Shown here: positions 19,644 through 28,652 of the stretch, in pieces | Position numbering within the stretch: the stretch's first letter is position 1 | Layout: each line of letters starts with the position of its first letter | Source: Peptostreptococcus sp. D1 | GTDB lineage: Bacteria; Bacillota; Clostridia; Peptostreptococcales; Peptostreptococcaceae | Reading direction: 5' to 3' | DNA length: 64,000 nucleotides | NCBI RefSeq assembly: GCF_900112955.1 | Contig: NZ_FONP01000001.1 | Location: 496,001 to 560,000 of the forward strand | Program-made: the position numbers and the translations under genes | The notes under the pieces: generated by a model | Told to the model about the DNA's origin: nothing | Databases searched by the model: none | The model's input: the letters and a program-made list of their open reading frames with translations, nothing else

Positions 19644-19674
19644 ATTATACCATATATTCAACACTGAATGTCAA
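19644..19674 (-). promoter_or_regulatory. Probable promoter of pgi
   Basis: On minus, TTGACA (19669-19674) and TATAAT (19644-19649) are separated by 19 bp. The -10 is preceded by TGG, an extended -10 element, which may compensate for the long spacer. Confidence 0.6.
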
Positions 19675-19789
19675 AAACTCCATACTTATTTTACACTAAC
19701 CCATACTTACTTTATAGTGACATATTTTTTTCATTTATGCTTTCAAATATTACAGCATTAAGGTCCTATTTTCGACTTCCTGTAAAGAC

Positions 19790-21388
19790 CTACTCCAAGC
19801 TACTATATTTTTGGATTATTTTCTCTGCACACTTTATTCCATCGACCGCCGCTGTCACAATTCCACCTGCATAGCCAGCTCCTTCTCCACATGGAAATAA
19901 GTTCTCTACATTCATAGATTGTAGAGTGTCAAGATTTCTCTTTATTCTAACCGGTGACGAAGACCTAGTTTCCACACCTGTTAAAACTGCATCTCTCATT
20001 CCAAAGCCTATTAATTTTTTATCCAGTATTTGAATCGCTTCTCTCATCGCAGCTACCACAAAGGAAGGCAGACATAGAGATAAATCAGTCATAGTAACAC
20101 CAGGCCTGTAAGATGGTTTCACAGTTCCGATTCTTTCAGATTTTACACCAGCTAAAAAATCACCGACCAATTGGCAGGGCGCTTTATAATTTCTTCCACC
20201 AACTTCAAAAGCCAGCTTCTCGTATTTCTCTTGAAATTCAACTCCAGCCAATGGATGCTCTGAGCCAAAATCTGATGTTTCAATGTTGACCAGTAATCCA
20301 CTGTTAGCATTTTCTTTATCTCTCGCATGCTCACTCATTCCATTTGTAACCAACATTCCTTCACAGCTAGCCGATGCAATTACAGTACCCCCAGGACACA
20401 TGCAAAACGAATATACACTTCTTCCATTCGTAGTGTGTGCTATTAATTTGTAATCCGCAGCACCCAGCTTTTTATGATTTGAAAAAATTCCATATTGAAC
20501 CTCATTTATCATCTTTTGAGGATGTTCTATTCTCGCTCCCATTGCAAACGGCTTTTGCTCCATAAAAACCCCATTTTGATTTAATATTCTATATGTATCC
20601 CTGGCACTGTGCCCAATTGCAAGTATTATACTATCACTTTCTATTCTTTCGGAATTGTTGACCTCAATAGAAATCGCCCTTCCATTTACAATTTCTATTC
20701 CAGTCATACAAGCTCTAAACCTTACATCTCCTCCACATCTTATTATCTCTTCTCTTAATTTTTTAATAACATTCTTCAGTATATCCGTTCCAATATGTGG
20801 TTTGTGAGAATATATTATCTCTTCTGGTGCTCCAAAATTCACGAATTCTCTCAGTACTTTTTCTGATCTAATGTCTTTTAATCTTGTCGTCAATTTGCCA
20901 TCAGAAAAAGTTCCTGCACCACCCTCACCAAATTGAACATTAGAATTTGATTTTAACACACCATTATTCCAAAAATTTTCTATATCATCTGCTCGTGTAT
21001 CGACATCTTCTCCTCTTTCGATCAATATAGGCTTATAGCCTCTTTGTGCCAATAACAAAGCTGCAAATAATCCTGCTGGACCTGCTCCAATAACTAATGG
21101 TCTATTTTTCAAAAGCTCATTTCCCATACTTACATCATCATACTTATTTGTAGAAATGAAAGCAACATCTGACTTTTTTAATTTCATATACTTTTTTTCA
21201 TTTTTTAAGCTTATATCGACTGTGTACACTAAAGTAATTTTATCCTTTTTTCGTGCATCAATTGATTCCTTGTAAATACTGTACTCCGTTATTTCATCAT
21301 CATTTATATTTAACTTTTTACATACCTTTTTTCTAACGAGAGATATCTCCTCATCAATATCAATCTTTATGTTTGAAACTCTTAACAT
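19790..21388 (-). CDS. Uncharacterised FAD-dependent oxidoreductase (COG2509-like)
   Basis: A 532-residue flavoprotein. An N-terminal domain of about 90 residues is followed by the FAD-binding GAGPAGLFAALLLAQRG near residues 98-114 and a downstream ILIERG strand end. Further typical segments are QFGEGGAGTFSDGKL, AIGHSARDTY, and PCGEGAGYAGGIVTAAVDG near the C-terminus. The family is widespread in Firmicutes and annotated as FAD-dependent dehydrogenase; its substrate is not established. GAGGCG precedes the ATG, only 28 bp after the terminator of the upstream gene, so its promoter may overlap that terminator. Confidence 0.85.
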   Translation of the reverse strand: MLRVSNIKIDIDEEISLVRKKVCKKLNINDDEITEYSIYKESIDARKKDKITLVYTVDISLKNEKKYMKLKKSDVAFISTNKYDDVSMGNELLKNRPLVIGAGPAGLFAALLLAQRGYKPILIERGEDVDTRADDIENFWNNGVLKSNSNVQFGEGGAGTFSDGKLTTRLKDIRSEKVLREFVNFGAPEEIIYSHKPHIGTDILKNVIKKLREEIIRCGGDVRFRACMTGIEIVNGRAISIEVNNSERIESDSIILAIGHSARDTYRILNQNGVFMEQKPFAMGARIEHPQKMINEVQYGIFSNHKKLGAADYKLIAHTTNGRSVYSFCMCPGGTVIASASCEGMLVTNGMSEHARDKENANSGLLVNIETSDFGSEHPLAGVEFQEKYEKLAFEVGGRNYKAPCQLVGDFLAGVKSERIGTVKPSYRPGVTMTDLSLCLPSFVVAAMREAIQILDKKLIGFGMRDAVLTGVETRSSSPVRIKRNLDTLQSMNVENLFPCGEGAGYAGGIVTAAVDGIKCAEKIIQKYSSLE

Positions 21389-21416
21389 AACGCCTCACAT
21401 TCCACATATTTATATA

Positions 21417-21462
21417 ATAAAAAACACCATCGTTCATTTTATGGATTTAGAACGTGGTGCTA
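21417..21462 (-). terminator. Terminator after the 123-residue gene
   Basis: CACCATCGTTC pairs with GAACG-TGGTG around a 14-nt loop; on minus it is followed by TTTTTT. The loop core (CGTTCATTTT, TTTAGAACG) resembles the terminator after hpt. Confidence 0.75.
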
Positions 21463-21496
21463 TCTTGTCTTAATTCAAAACTATGGTTTACCAAAA

Positions 21497-21868
21497 CTAG
21501 TTTGTAATCAAACCTCTAACAACTTTCATATTATTAAAAATTCTCTCAATAAAGCCTTCTGCGACTTCATTATCAAGTAATTTAATTTCAACATCTTCAC
21601 TGTTATCTATACCTTTTTGAACGCAATAACCTCTTGCAATATTCATTATTTCTTCCTTGTCATTTTCAGAAAGTGAATATTCTTTGTAATCAACTATTAT
21701 ATATTGTTTAACCTCTTGAGCACCATCCTTATTGTATCCAATTTCAATATGATAGATAACCGCGAATAGATTTTCTAATATTTCATTACCTCTGTAAACA
21801 GGTACAGCAGGATTAGATTTAATATAATTTGTAGATACAGGTATACTTTCTCCAGCTCTTAAACTCAT
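21497..21868 (-). CDS. Hypothetical protein, 123 residues
   Basis: Not recognised. A soluble, acidic alpha/beta-looking protein without signal peptide or cysteine motif beyond one Cys (ARGYCVQKG). The central segment YHIEIGYNKDGAQEVKQYIIVDY looks like a beta hairpin. GAGGTG precedes the ATG. It starts 11 bp after the stop of the SEC-C gene and ends at a terminator, so the two probably form an operon and may work together. Confidence 0.7.
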   Translation of the reverse strand: MSLRAGESIPVSTNYIKSNPAVPVYRGNEILENLFAVIYHIEIGYNKDGAQEVKQYIIVDYKEYSLSENDKEEIMNIARGYCVQKGIDNSEDVEIKLLDNEVAEGFIERIFNNMKVVRGLITN

Positions 21869-21879
21869 ATTTCACCTCG

Positions 21880-22953
21880 TTAACTTTCAGAAATCATTCC
21901 AGAAATTTCTTTGCTTCTCTTCGATAATGTACTAACACTAACACCAAACAGCTTTGCCACTGAGCTTTGTGTTACATTTTCTCCCAAAGATTTGCTTGAA
22001 TAGTAAACGATACCTGCTGCCCATCCACTTTCATATCCGTTCACTTTTATCTTTCCTGAAACATCACTCAGTATTTCCAACGATTTGTCCAACACAGCAA
22101 GATCCTCCACAGCAGCTTCTATCAGCGGCTTTATTTCATTTTCAATGCTTTCCTTATCATCTTCTTCCTCTATTTCATTTAAAGAATCCTCTAATTCTGA
22201 ATCCTTATAGTCACTTATCTGCAATAATTGTAGCATATACTTGTAGAAGAACAACGTATTTATTGATACAAAATATTCCATGCTAGGCAATTTATCCTTA
22301 TTTTCGTTATATGCATCAATAAAAGTAGTCTTTATCATATCAACCATATCTGATTGTATTCTAATTGTTAAATCAATTAGCACGTATACATCATCAATTC
22401 TCACTGGTCTTCCCAAGATATGATCTCCAATTGAGAAACCTTCTAAAATTCTGGAATCCAGTGTATAATATTCTTTTTCAGTAAATACATCCTTTATTAC
22501 AACTACTGTCCTATCGATTTTTGAAATTTCAAAAAGACTCGGATATGAATTTATACAATTTTCAATAACATTCTTTTCTTGCTTTGAAAATTTTTCAGTG
22601 TTTATAACGTAAGCTGCTGGAGTAATATTGTTAGTATTAATATAGCAATCATATGAAAAATATGAAGAAAAGAATCTGTTTGCAGCTATATTTTTTATAA
22701 CCATATCGTCAAAGAAAGTGGCTCTGATTTCTTCTTCCAGCTTTGAAAAAGCATCCTCCCTATCTATTAAATTCTCTAGATATTCGCCTAGCTTTAATAC
22801 TGCATTTGAATACTTTTTATCAATCAAATTCTTCTTTGCCAATAACTGCTCAAAAACTCTTTCTTTTTTCATTTTTATGGAATCTGTCTCCATACAGCAT
22901 TTCTTGTATTTCTTACCACTTCCACAGTAACACTTATCATTTCTTTTTAACAT
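21880..22953 (-). CDS. SEC-C zinc-motif protein with C-terminal helical DNA-binding-like domain
   Basis: 357 residues. The N-terminus is a SEC-C motif (CYCGSGKKYKKCC, residues 8-20), a small zinc ribbon. The middle is helical with a Glu-rich patch (LNEIEEEDDKESIENEIKP). The last 55 residues (GWAAGIVYYSSK then QSSVAKLFGVSVSTLSKRSKEI) look like a cyclin-fold end or helix-turn-helix, as in TFIIB-like or DUF6398 proteins. A TTG at 22959 lies 5 nt after GGGAG, while the ATG at 22953 is 11 nt away, so the TTG may be the true start. A regulator or RNA/DNA-associated factor is a reasonable guess; the target is unknown. Confidence 0.75.
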   Translation of the reverse strand: MLKRNDKCYCGSGKKYKKCCMETDSIKMKKERVFEQLLAKKNLIDKKYSNAVLKLGEYLENLIDREDAFSKLEEEIRATFFDDMVIKNIAANRFFSSYFSYDCYINTNNITPAAYVINTEKFSKQEKNVIENCINSYPSLFEISKIDRTVVVIKDVFTEKEYYTLDSRILEGFSIGDHILGRPVRIDDVYVLIDLTIRIQSDMVDMIKTTFIDAYNENKDKLPSMEYFVSINTLFFYKYMLQLLQISDYKDSELEDSLNEIEEEDDKESIENEIKPLIEAAVEDLAVLDKSLEILSDVSGKIKVNGYESGWAAGIVYYSSKSLGENVTQSSVAKLFGVSVSTLSKRSKEISGMISES

Positions 22954-22959
22954 GTTCAA

Positions 22960-23529
22960 AGCTACTCCCTATTTATTTTTTCACATTATTTTATTCTAAA
23001 TGGTATTATTAATTATCAATAAGACTATACTACTAAGCATAATCACACTACATTATAACAAATTTGCGACTCATTGTCTATCACTATATTGTTTAACTTA
23101 GCACTTTTCATAGTCGTAAATGTTATTTACCCTATAATCATCGCTCTTACATTGCATTATAAATACCTAACACTAAAAGGAAATAACGTTTAAAGGGAAG
23201 AACTGCAACTCTTCCCTTTTATTGCCCTAGATATATTGAATATCGAACAGTTTTCATTTGTACACCTGTATTATACCACCCTTTTAGGTAGCACTCATTA
23301 TTTCTTGTATTCTAAATTTTAACCAAGCATATCAAAATGCTAAGGTTTATATTTAAATAATAACAAACTCTTTCTTTATAAAATTCTAACATTAAGGAAA
23401 TTGAAAATCAATACTTTTCCTTTAATATTTATATAATTATTTTTTCTTTTAGTTTTGTTTGTATTTTCATTTTGATATAACGACATATATCAGAATATCA
23501 TGAAAAATGAAAAAGTAAAAGCATATTGC
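22960..23529. other. Intergenic region with hairpins and a possible mini-transcript
   Basis: 570 bp between the pilus operon and the SEC-C gene. No gene-length frame. It holds an imperfect stem near 23391-23428 (ATTAAGGAAA with TTTCCTTTAAT), a likely end of the pilus transcript. A second hairpin is at 23192-23221 and an extended -10 sequence at 23270-23275 (both listed separately). Confidence 0.5.
23192..23275 (-). ncRNA. Possible short transcript: extended -10, 12-codon ORF, hairpin
   Basis: On minus, TGGTATAAT (TATAAT at 23270-23275) is followed by a 12-codon frame (ATG at 23257, TAA at 23219, peptide MKTVRYSIYLGQ). A hairpin of AAAGGGAAGA and TCTTCCCTTT comes straight after. This could be a small RNA or a leader of the SEC-C gene 230 bp downstream. 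There is no good -35 and the T-run is weak. Confidence 0.25.
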
Positions 23530-23991
23530 TTATTTAATATAAAGCTCGACCTCAAACTCAGAATTAACGCATTTTTTTTGTCCATATGCTTCTCCCTTGT
23601 TTTCATAAAGAACCTTTTTCACAAAAAAATTATATTCCATACTTGCCAGAGAACTAATAAATTTTCCAAAACCATCTTCATCTGCAATAAATTTTACCGT
23701 AAATAATTGACCATAGTTATCTTTATTAGATTTTATTTCTTTTATATTAATATTTTTTCCTAGCTTTGAAATGACATTTATTTCGTCAATCGTTCTAATA
23801 CTCCTCTCATTAATACCATCAAATATGTAATCCTCAATCTGCGCCTCAATTTTATTTCTTCTTTTCAACTCAGAAATATTTTTTTCTAGCCTGTCATTAT
23901 CTTTTTTCAACGGATATATGACAAAGAATTTTACAAGAATAATTGTAATAGCTATTAATACTACCATTAATATATTTTTTTTACCGCTCAT
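23530..23991 (-). CDS. PilO-like pilus assembly protein
   Basis: A 153-residue bitopic membrane protein: short cytoplasmic start, one transmembrane helix (ILMVVLIAITIILVKFFVIY, residues 6-25), a coiled-coil stretch (NDRLEKNISELKRR), then a small alpha/beta domain. That layout and its place after a PilM/PilN-like gene match PilO, which pairs with PilN to form the inner-membrane alignment complex of type IV pili. Sequence similarity among PilO proteins is very low, so the call rests on context and topology. It is the last gene of the pilus operon. Confidence 0.6.
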   Translation of the reverse strand: MSGKKNILMVVLIAITIILVKFFVIYPLKKDNDRLEKNISELKRRNKIEAQIEDYIFDGINERSIRTIDEINVISKLGKNINIKEIKSNKDNYGQLFTVKFIADEDGFGKFISSLASMEYNFFVKKVLYENKGEAYGQKKCVNSEFEVELYIK

Positions 23992-24038
23992 GTTAACACC
24001 CTTATTATCTTACATAATTTCAAAGCTATCGAATACTT

Positions 24039-25604
24039 TCACTCTAGCTCAATTTCAATCTTCATTATTTTTTTTACTACTTTGATTTTTTTTATTTCAT
24101 TGAACAGCTCATCGTTTTTCTTATTATCCTCATTTCTGCTGGCTATATTACCATCATCAGGATTTTGAATTTCTTCGACGGTATTTTCCTCTATAATTTC
24201 ATCGATATTTATTGACGTTATTTTCACTTTTTTCATAATATCGGAATCAAAAAAAGATTGAAATTTATCAGAATCATCTATGTAAAAAGTGATAACCAGC
24301 TTTGAATTATACTCGCCCTTTATACTTAAAATTCTCCCATTTAGATAATTGATAAAGGATATTATTTTTCTAACATCTACACCATATATATTCTCGTATC
24401 CTTTAATCTTCTTATTCGATTTTTTATAAATCTTCGTTGTGTTGTCATTTTTTTCCAAAAGCGACTCTGATAATTTAACATTTTCTCTATATGCTAGTGA
24501 AAACTCTATAAATAGCAATACAAGTACGATAATCGATATATTAATAAACACCTTATAATACACATTTTCCTTACGTTTCACCCTTTTTAAAATATTTATA
24601 GGCTTTAGATTATAGCTATCATAGCTTGAAAATAAACGATCTTTAATGTAATCATCATTTGCTTTATTCTTATTTTGTTCTTTTTTTTCAATTGAGTCTA
24701 CTTCGTTTAAGTAGGACTTCTCGACTGAATCAACATAATAGTTTAAATACGCATCATCGACCGAATCAGCATTATATATTAAGCCTATATTATCAATCGA
24801 ACCAGTATTTCCAATAATCGTATCAATTACTATATTCTCGCTATTATTTAGCAATACCTTATGGTCAATTCCTTCTATGATCTCGCACCAAGCATCGCTG
24901 ATACTTCCAAATATAATTATTCTAGACTGTTCATTTAAGTAATTAATGATTCCATCCGAATAATTTTCAGCATCTATAACCATTGTATTTTTGACAACAC
25001 CTTCTATAATCGAGTAAATTACTGAATCTGTATTTCTAATTTCCAAAATAGTCATTTCGTCTTTAACCACCAGCATATCATCCCTACCTTGATAACGACT
25101 TATTATATATTGAATGACCTGAAAATTTAAATAAACCTCCTTGCAGTATATTTTCCCATATTTTTCAATGTATTTAATTATCTCACTGGTGTTTTTGTCA
25201 AAGCTAAATATACCATATTTTACATATCCGTTTTCTTCTTTTTTTATTTTATAGTTTACCAACGAACAAACAAAATCATCACTCGTATTAGCCTCAATTT
25301 CATCCTTGCCAACTCGCCTTATTTCCCTCTGCTTTGCCAGTTTTGGAAATTCGATTGTCTTATATGATGAATTTACATTTGATTCGACAATAACTATGTG
25401 TTTGACCTTTAGTTTGTTTCTGTCTTCAAATTTTTTTATATTGTCGACTATCGAAATGGAAATATTTTTCGAGTAGCCTTCAGCTCTCTTATCATAGAAA
25501 AAGGGAAAGAATTCTTTCTTGCTATCAATTACACCTTTTCTTAATGTAATATAACAAATCTCGTAACCCCTCGACTCAATTGTCAAAAAAATCTTTGTTT
25601 TCAT
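24039..25604 (-). CDS. Probable PilM-PilN fusion, pilus assembly platform
   Basis: A 521-residue protein in two parts. Residues 1 to about 340 are cytoplasmic and resemble the actin-like PilM fold in layout, with EFPKLAKQREIRRV near residue 87 recalling the PilM family's conserved helix; the nucleotide loops are degenerate. Residues about 350-375 form one transmembrane helix (INISIIVLVLLFIEFSLAY). A coiled coil and a small extracytoplasmic alpha/beta domain (near 415-465) follow, the layout of PilN. In most bacteria PilM and PilN are separate proteins joined by a PilN N-terminal peptide. The order pilin, PilM/N, PilO fits known pilus clusters. The fusion is inference from topology. Confidence 0.6.
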   Translation of the reverse strand: MKTKIFLTIESRGYEICYITLRKGVIDSKKEFFPFFYDKRAEGYSKNISISIVDNIKKFEDRNKLKVKHIVIVESNVNSSYKTIEFPKLAKQREIRRVGKDEIEANTSDDFVCSLVNYKIKKEENGYVKYGIFSFDKNTSEIIKYIEKYGKIYCKEVYLNFQVIQYIISRYQGRDDMLVVKDEMTILEIRNTDSVIYSIIEGVVKNTMVIDAENYSDGIINYLNEQSRIIIFGSISDAWCEIIEGIDHKVLLNNSENIVIDTIIGNTGSIDNIGLIYNADSVDDAYLNYYVDSVEKSYLNEVDSIEKKEQNKNKANDDYIKDRLFSSYDSYNLKPINILKRVKRKENVYYKVFINISIIVLVLLFIEFSLAYRENVKLSESLLEKNDNTTKIYKKSNKKIKGYENIYGVDVRKIISFINYLNGRILSIKGEYNSKLVITFYIDDSDKFQSFFDSDIMKKVKITSINIDEIIEENTVEEIQNPDDGNIASRNEDNKKNDELFNEIKKIKVVKKIMKIEIELE

Positions 25605-25685
25605 GAATTCTTCCCCTTTTCAACCAAATATCCAATCTAAAAATCTATCAATAGATAAATCTATCGTAGCATTTCTCTTAATCAA

Positions 25686-26102
25686 CTATTCCTTTGGGTA
25701 TAGCTTTTTTTCTCCAATCTTAACCTCCACATTTCCATTACTTAGTGTAATCACAAATTGTCCCTCCGCACTCTGTGGCTTTGGCTCGTTAGATAAATAT
25801 TTCAGATTTACTAATTTAGCGACTGTATCCAGCTCATCATCAGATTTACCATCACTCTGCCCCATATATATTGCAGTTGCAATACTTGATGCATTGGCAT
25901 AATCTGCATTCTCTTTTGCTCTTTTTTGAACATCTCCGTATTTTAATGCAACAATTCCCGCTAAAATACCAATTATCGCCACAACCAAAAGCATTTCTAT
26001 CAATGTAAAGCCTTCTCTTTTCCTAAATTTAGATAAGCTATTTACATCATCATTATATGTCTCTGAACTAACCAATTTTTCCATTAATAAATTATTTTCC
26101 AT
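25686..26102 (-). CDS. Type IV prepilin / pseudopilin
   Basis: A 138-residue prepilin with the cleavage and methylation motif KREG-FTLIEML, with Glu at mature position 5, then the hydrophobic assembly helix VVAIIGILAGIVAL. The leader before the cleaved Gly is 31 residues, long for type IVa; starting at Met7 would still leave 25. The globular domain is small (about 80 residues) and lacks cysteines, so there is no D-loop disulfide. It is the only pilin gene in the operon. It would be cleaved by a prepilin peptidase not encoded in this window. Confidence 0.88.
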   Translation of the reverse strand: MENNLLMEKLVSSETYNDDVNSLSKFRKREGFTLIEMLLVVAIIGILAGIVALKYGDVQKRAKENADYANASSIATAIYMGQSDGKSDDELDTVAKLVNLKYLSNEPKPQSAEGQFVITLSNGNVEVKIGEKKLYPKE

Positions 26103-26121
26103 ATTATTCTCCTCAATATAC

Positions 26122-27174
26122 TTAACGAATAGTTGAAATTAGCTCAAACATAGGAGATAATATCGCAATCACCATTGCGCCAACCATAATTCCAACTATT
26201 ACAATCATCAATGGTTCTATCATTTTCACATAATATTCCAGCCTCAAATCAAGCTCATTTGAATAATATTCACTGACAAGCCTAAGACTCTCTTCAAAAT
26301 TTCCAGATTCCTCTCCAGATAATATCATGGATATAAACATATCTGGAAATAAACCAGTAAGCCTCAAGGATTCTGATATTCCATTTCCTTGTTCTATCCT
26401 TGTTTTTGCTGAAATCAATCTTTTTTCCACATATGAATCATTTAATATTTGAACTGCTAGCTCTAAGGATTCTCCTATATACACGCCACTTGACATCAAT
26501 ATGAAAAGAACTCTACTAAGCTTATCAGAAATAATTAATCTAAAGAGTTCTCCAATCTTCGGAATCTCAAATTTTTTTCTATCAAACACAACTTTAAAAT
26601 AATCGCTCTCAGAAGCAAACCTGTAAAACATAAAAACAGTAATCATTATTGATATTAAGATAAATAATAAATTTCCACGTAGAAATTTAGATAACCAAAA
26701 GATAAACCTCGTGACTATCGGTAAATTCATTCCATCAAAGTCAAATGCCATTTCAAAATTGGGTATTACAAACAACAACATAAATAGAAATGTAAAAAGC
26801 ATAACGATAAGTAGTACTACTGGATAGACCATCGCTGCGATTAGCTTTCTTTTTAGCTTGTTTTCCTTATCATAGTAGTCGCTTAATTGTTCAAACACAT
26901 AATCAATTCTTCCGCTAACCTCTCCTGCATTTATCATATAGATAAAAAATTTGTTAAAAGAATTTGAATACTTGAAGGAATCTGTAATGTTTTTTCCACT
27001 TTCGATCCCATTCTTTGTCCTCATCAAAGCCCTACTCAAATTTTCAGAGGAAGATTTTGCAATTATTTCCAGAATATTAATTATATCACACCCTGAGTTG
27101 TACATTATTTTCATTTGTCTACATAATACCGATAATTCTTTTTCAGAAATTTTTTTCGTTGATAGAATCCTCAT
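26122..27174 (-). CDS. pilC: Type IV pilus / type II secretion platform protein PilC (GspF family)
   Basis: A 350-residue polytopic membrane protein with the duplicated GspF/PilC domain. The first copy (about 15-135) includes GKNITDSFKYS and YMINAGEVSGRIDYVFEQLSDYY; the second (about 215-335) has GNGISESLRL and MILSGEESGNFEESL. Transmembrane helices follow each copy (VVLLIVMLFTFLFMLLFVI; MIVIVGIMVGAMVIAIL). It anchors the ATPase below the growing pilus. Its start overlaps the end of the ATPase gene by 32 bp, indicating translational coupling. Confidence 0.9.
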   Translation of the reverse strand: MRILSTKKISEKELSVLCRQMKIMYNSGCDIINILEIIAKSSSENLSRALMRTKNGIESGKNITDSFKYSNSFNKFFIYMINAGEVSGRIDYVFEQLSDYYDKENKLKRKLIAAMVYPVVLLIVMLFTFLFMLLFVIPNFEMAFDFDGMNLPIVTRFIFWLSKFLRGNLLFILISIMITVFMFYRFASESDYFKVVFDRKKFEIPKIGELFRLIISDKLSRVLFILMSSGVYIGESLELAVQILNDSYVEKRLISAKTRIEQGNGISESLRLTGLFPDMFISMILSGEESGNFEESLRLVSEYYSNELDLRLEYYVKMIEPLMIVIVGIMVGAMVIAILSPMFELISTIR

Positions 27175-28381
27175 ATGTTATCATCCCATTTTCCAATGCT
27201 AATTTCCTTATTTCATCATCTTGTTTGCCATGCTTTATTGCATATTTTATCTTTTCATCTATCACCAAAACCTCATACAACAAGGCTCTGTCTTCTCCAT
27301 TATAGGTTTTAAATAAGAGCTTCTTCTTGACCAATTTTTGAGAAATAACTCCTGAAAGAGCTGCATTTATCATAAAGGCTTCGATACCCATATCCCTTAA
27401 CCTCGATATCGTCGATATCGCATCTCTCGTATGAAGTGTAGCAATCACAAAATGTCCTGTTACAGCAGCCCTTATAGCTATCTGAGCAGACTCCAAATCT
27501 CTAATTTCACCCAATACAATACAATCTGGATCCTGTCTTAGAATCGCCCTTAAACCATTTTCAAAGGTTATCCCTGCCTTTACATTCACTTGAATTTGAT
27601 TAATTCCATCCAATCTATATTCAACTGGATCTTCAATAGTAGTAATATTAATATTTCTTTTGTTTAACTCATTGAGTATAGAGTAAACTGTACTCGATTT
27701 TCCGCTTCCCGTATTTCCGGACACAATAAGCATCCCACTTCCCTTTGATATAATTTGGTCTATTTTTTCGTTAGCATTATCAGAAAACCCCAAATCCTTT
27801 CTAGTTCTAAGAAAATTTCTATGATTTAATAATCTCATAACAACCTTTTCTCCATAAACAGTTGGAATTGTACTAACTCTAATATCTATATCGTATTTTT
27901 TAGACGATATACTGAATCTTCCATCCTGAGGAATCCTCTTTTCTGCAATATCACACAAAGCCTTTAGCTTTACTATGGTAATCAGTCCATAGTAGTCCTT
28001 GATAGAAATTCTGTTTTCAAATAACAATTCCCCAAAAATCCTGAATCTTATTCTTGCCTCAGCTTCAAATGGCTCAATATGAATGTCACTTGCCATTTTT
28101 TCACAGGCTTTTTCAATTATTTCATTAAACAAGTCTTCATTAGAGCCACCATCCATAACTCTCTGTGAATGATAGTTTTCGTCGATAAGAAACATTATCT
28201 CCTCTTCTTTTTTTTCGATTATGATTACATCTCTATTCGACATTAGCCTCAGCTTGTTTACTATATTGATATCAAATTTTTTCATATATACAGTCATTTT
28301 TTTATCTGAAAGCTCAACAGGAAAAACAGTGTTTTTTCTCGCAAAATCTTCGGAAATAATCGACGTCAAAATTTTTTCCAC
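27143..28381 (-). CDS. Pilus assembly ATPase, PilB/GspE/ComGA family
   Basis: About 412 residues, a hexameric secretion ATPase powering pilus extension. Walker A is GNTGSGKSSTVYSIL, the Asp box and Walker B lie in RQDPDCIVLGEIRD, and the His box in ATLHTRDA. It lacks the tetracysteine zinc motif found C-terminal of the Walker B in most PilB and GspE proteins, and the N-terminal domain is short, as in ComGA. No ATG fits; AAGGAG is 9 nt before a GTG at 28381, which I take as start. It heads the five-gene operon and overlaps pilC. Competence pseudopilus or true type IV pilus are both possible. Confidence 0.9.
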   Translation of the reverse strand: MEKILTSIISEDFARKNTVFPVELSDKKMTVYMKKFDINIVNKLRLMSNRDVIIIEKKEEEIMFLIDENYHSQRVMDGGSNEDLFNEIIEKACEKMASDIHIEPFEAEARIRFRIFGELLFENRISIKDYYGLITIVKLKALCDIAEKRIPQDGRFSISSKKYDIDIRVSTIPTVYGEKVVMRLLNHRNFLRTRKDLGFSDNANEKIDQIISKGSGMLIVSGNTGSGKSSTVYSILNELNKRNINITTIEDPVEYRLDGINQIQVNVKAGITFENGLRAILRQDPDCIVLGEIRDLESAQIAIRAAVTGHFVIATLHTRDAISTISRLRDMGIEAFMINAALSGVISQKLVKKKLLFKTYNGEDRALLYEVLVIDEKIKYAIKHGKQDDEIRKLALENGMITYEDSINEKNF

Positions 28382-28531
28382 AACATTCAACTCCTTACTC
28401 AAAATATATTAGTCAGATTCAGTTATTTTATAAACCGTTTTTGATAATATTTTTTTAATTTTTTTTATAATATTTAATTAGTCAAATCTGAACATCAAAA
28501 ATATTGGTAAGCTCACAAAAATATTTGGAAT

Positions 28532-28564
28532 AAAAAAAACCGTAGGCAAATTTTTTACCTACGG
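28532..28564 (-). terminator. Terminator after engB
   Basis: CCGTAGG pairs with CCTACGG around an 11-nt loop, followed on minus by eight T. It lies 89 bp after the engB stop and insulates the pilus operon. Confidence 0.88.
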
Positions 28565-28652
28565 CATAGAGATTTTTAATCAAATCAATAGATTATTTAG
28601 ATCATACCTACTCAGCACAGAGTCAGTCCGAAAATCATTATTTATTACAATG

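Noticed and set aside
23275-23292. AAAAGGGTGGTATAAT resembling a T-box core
   Set aside because: The invariant ACCGCG part is missing and no Stem I is present; read instead as an extended -10 element.
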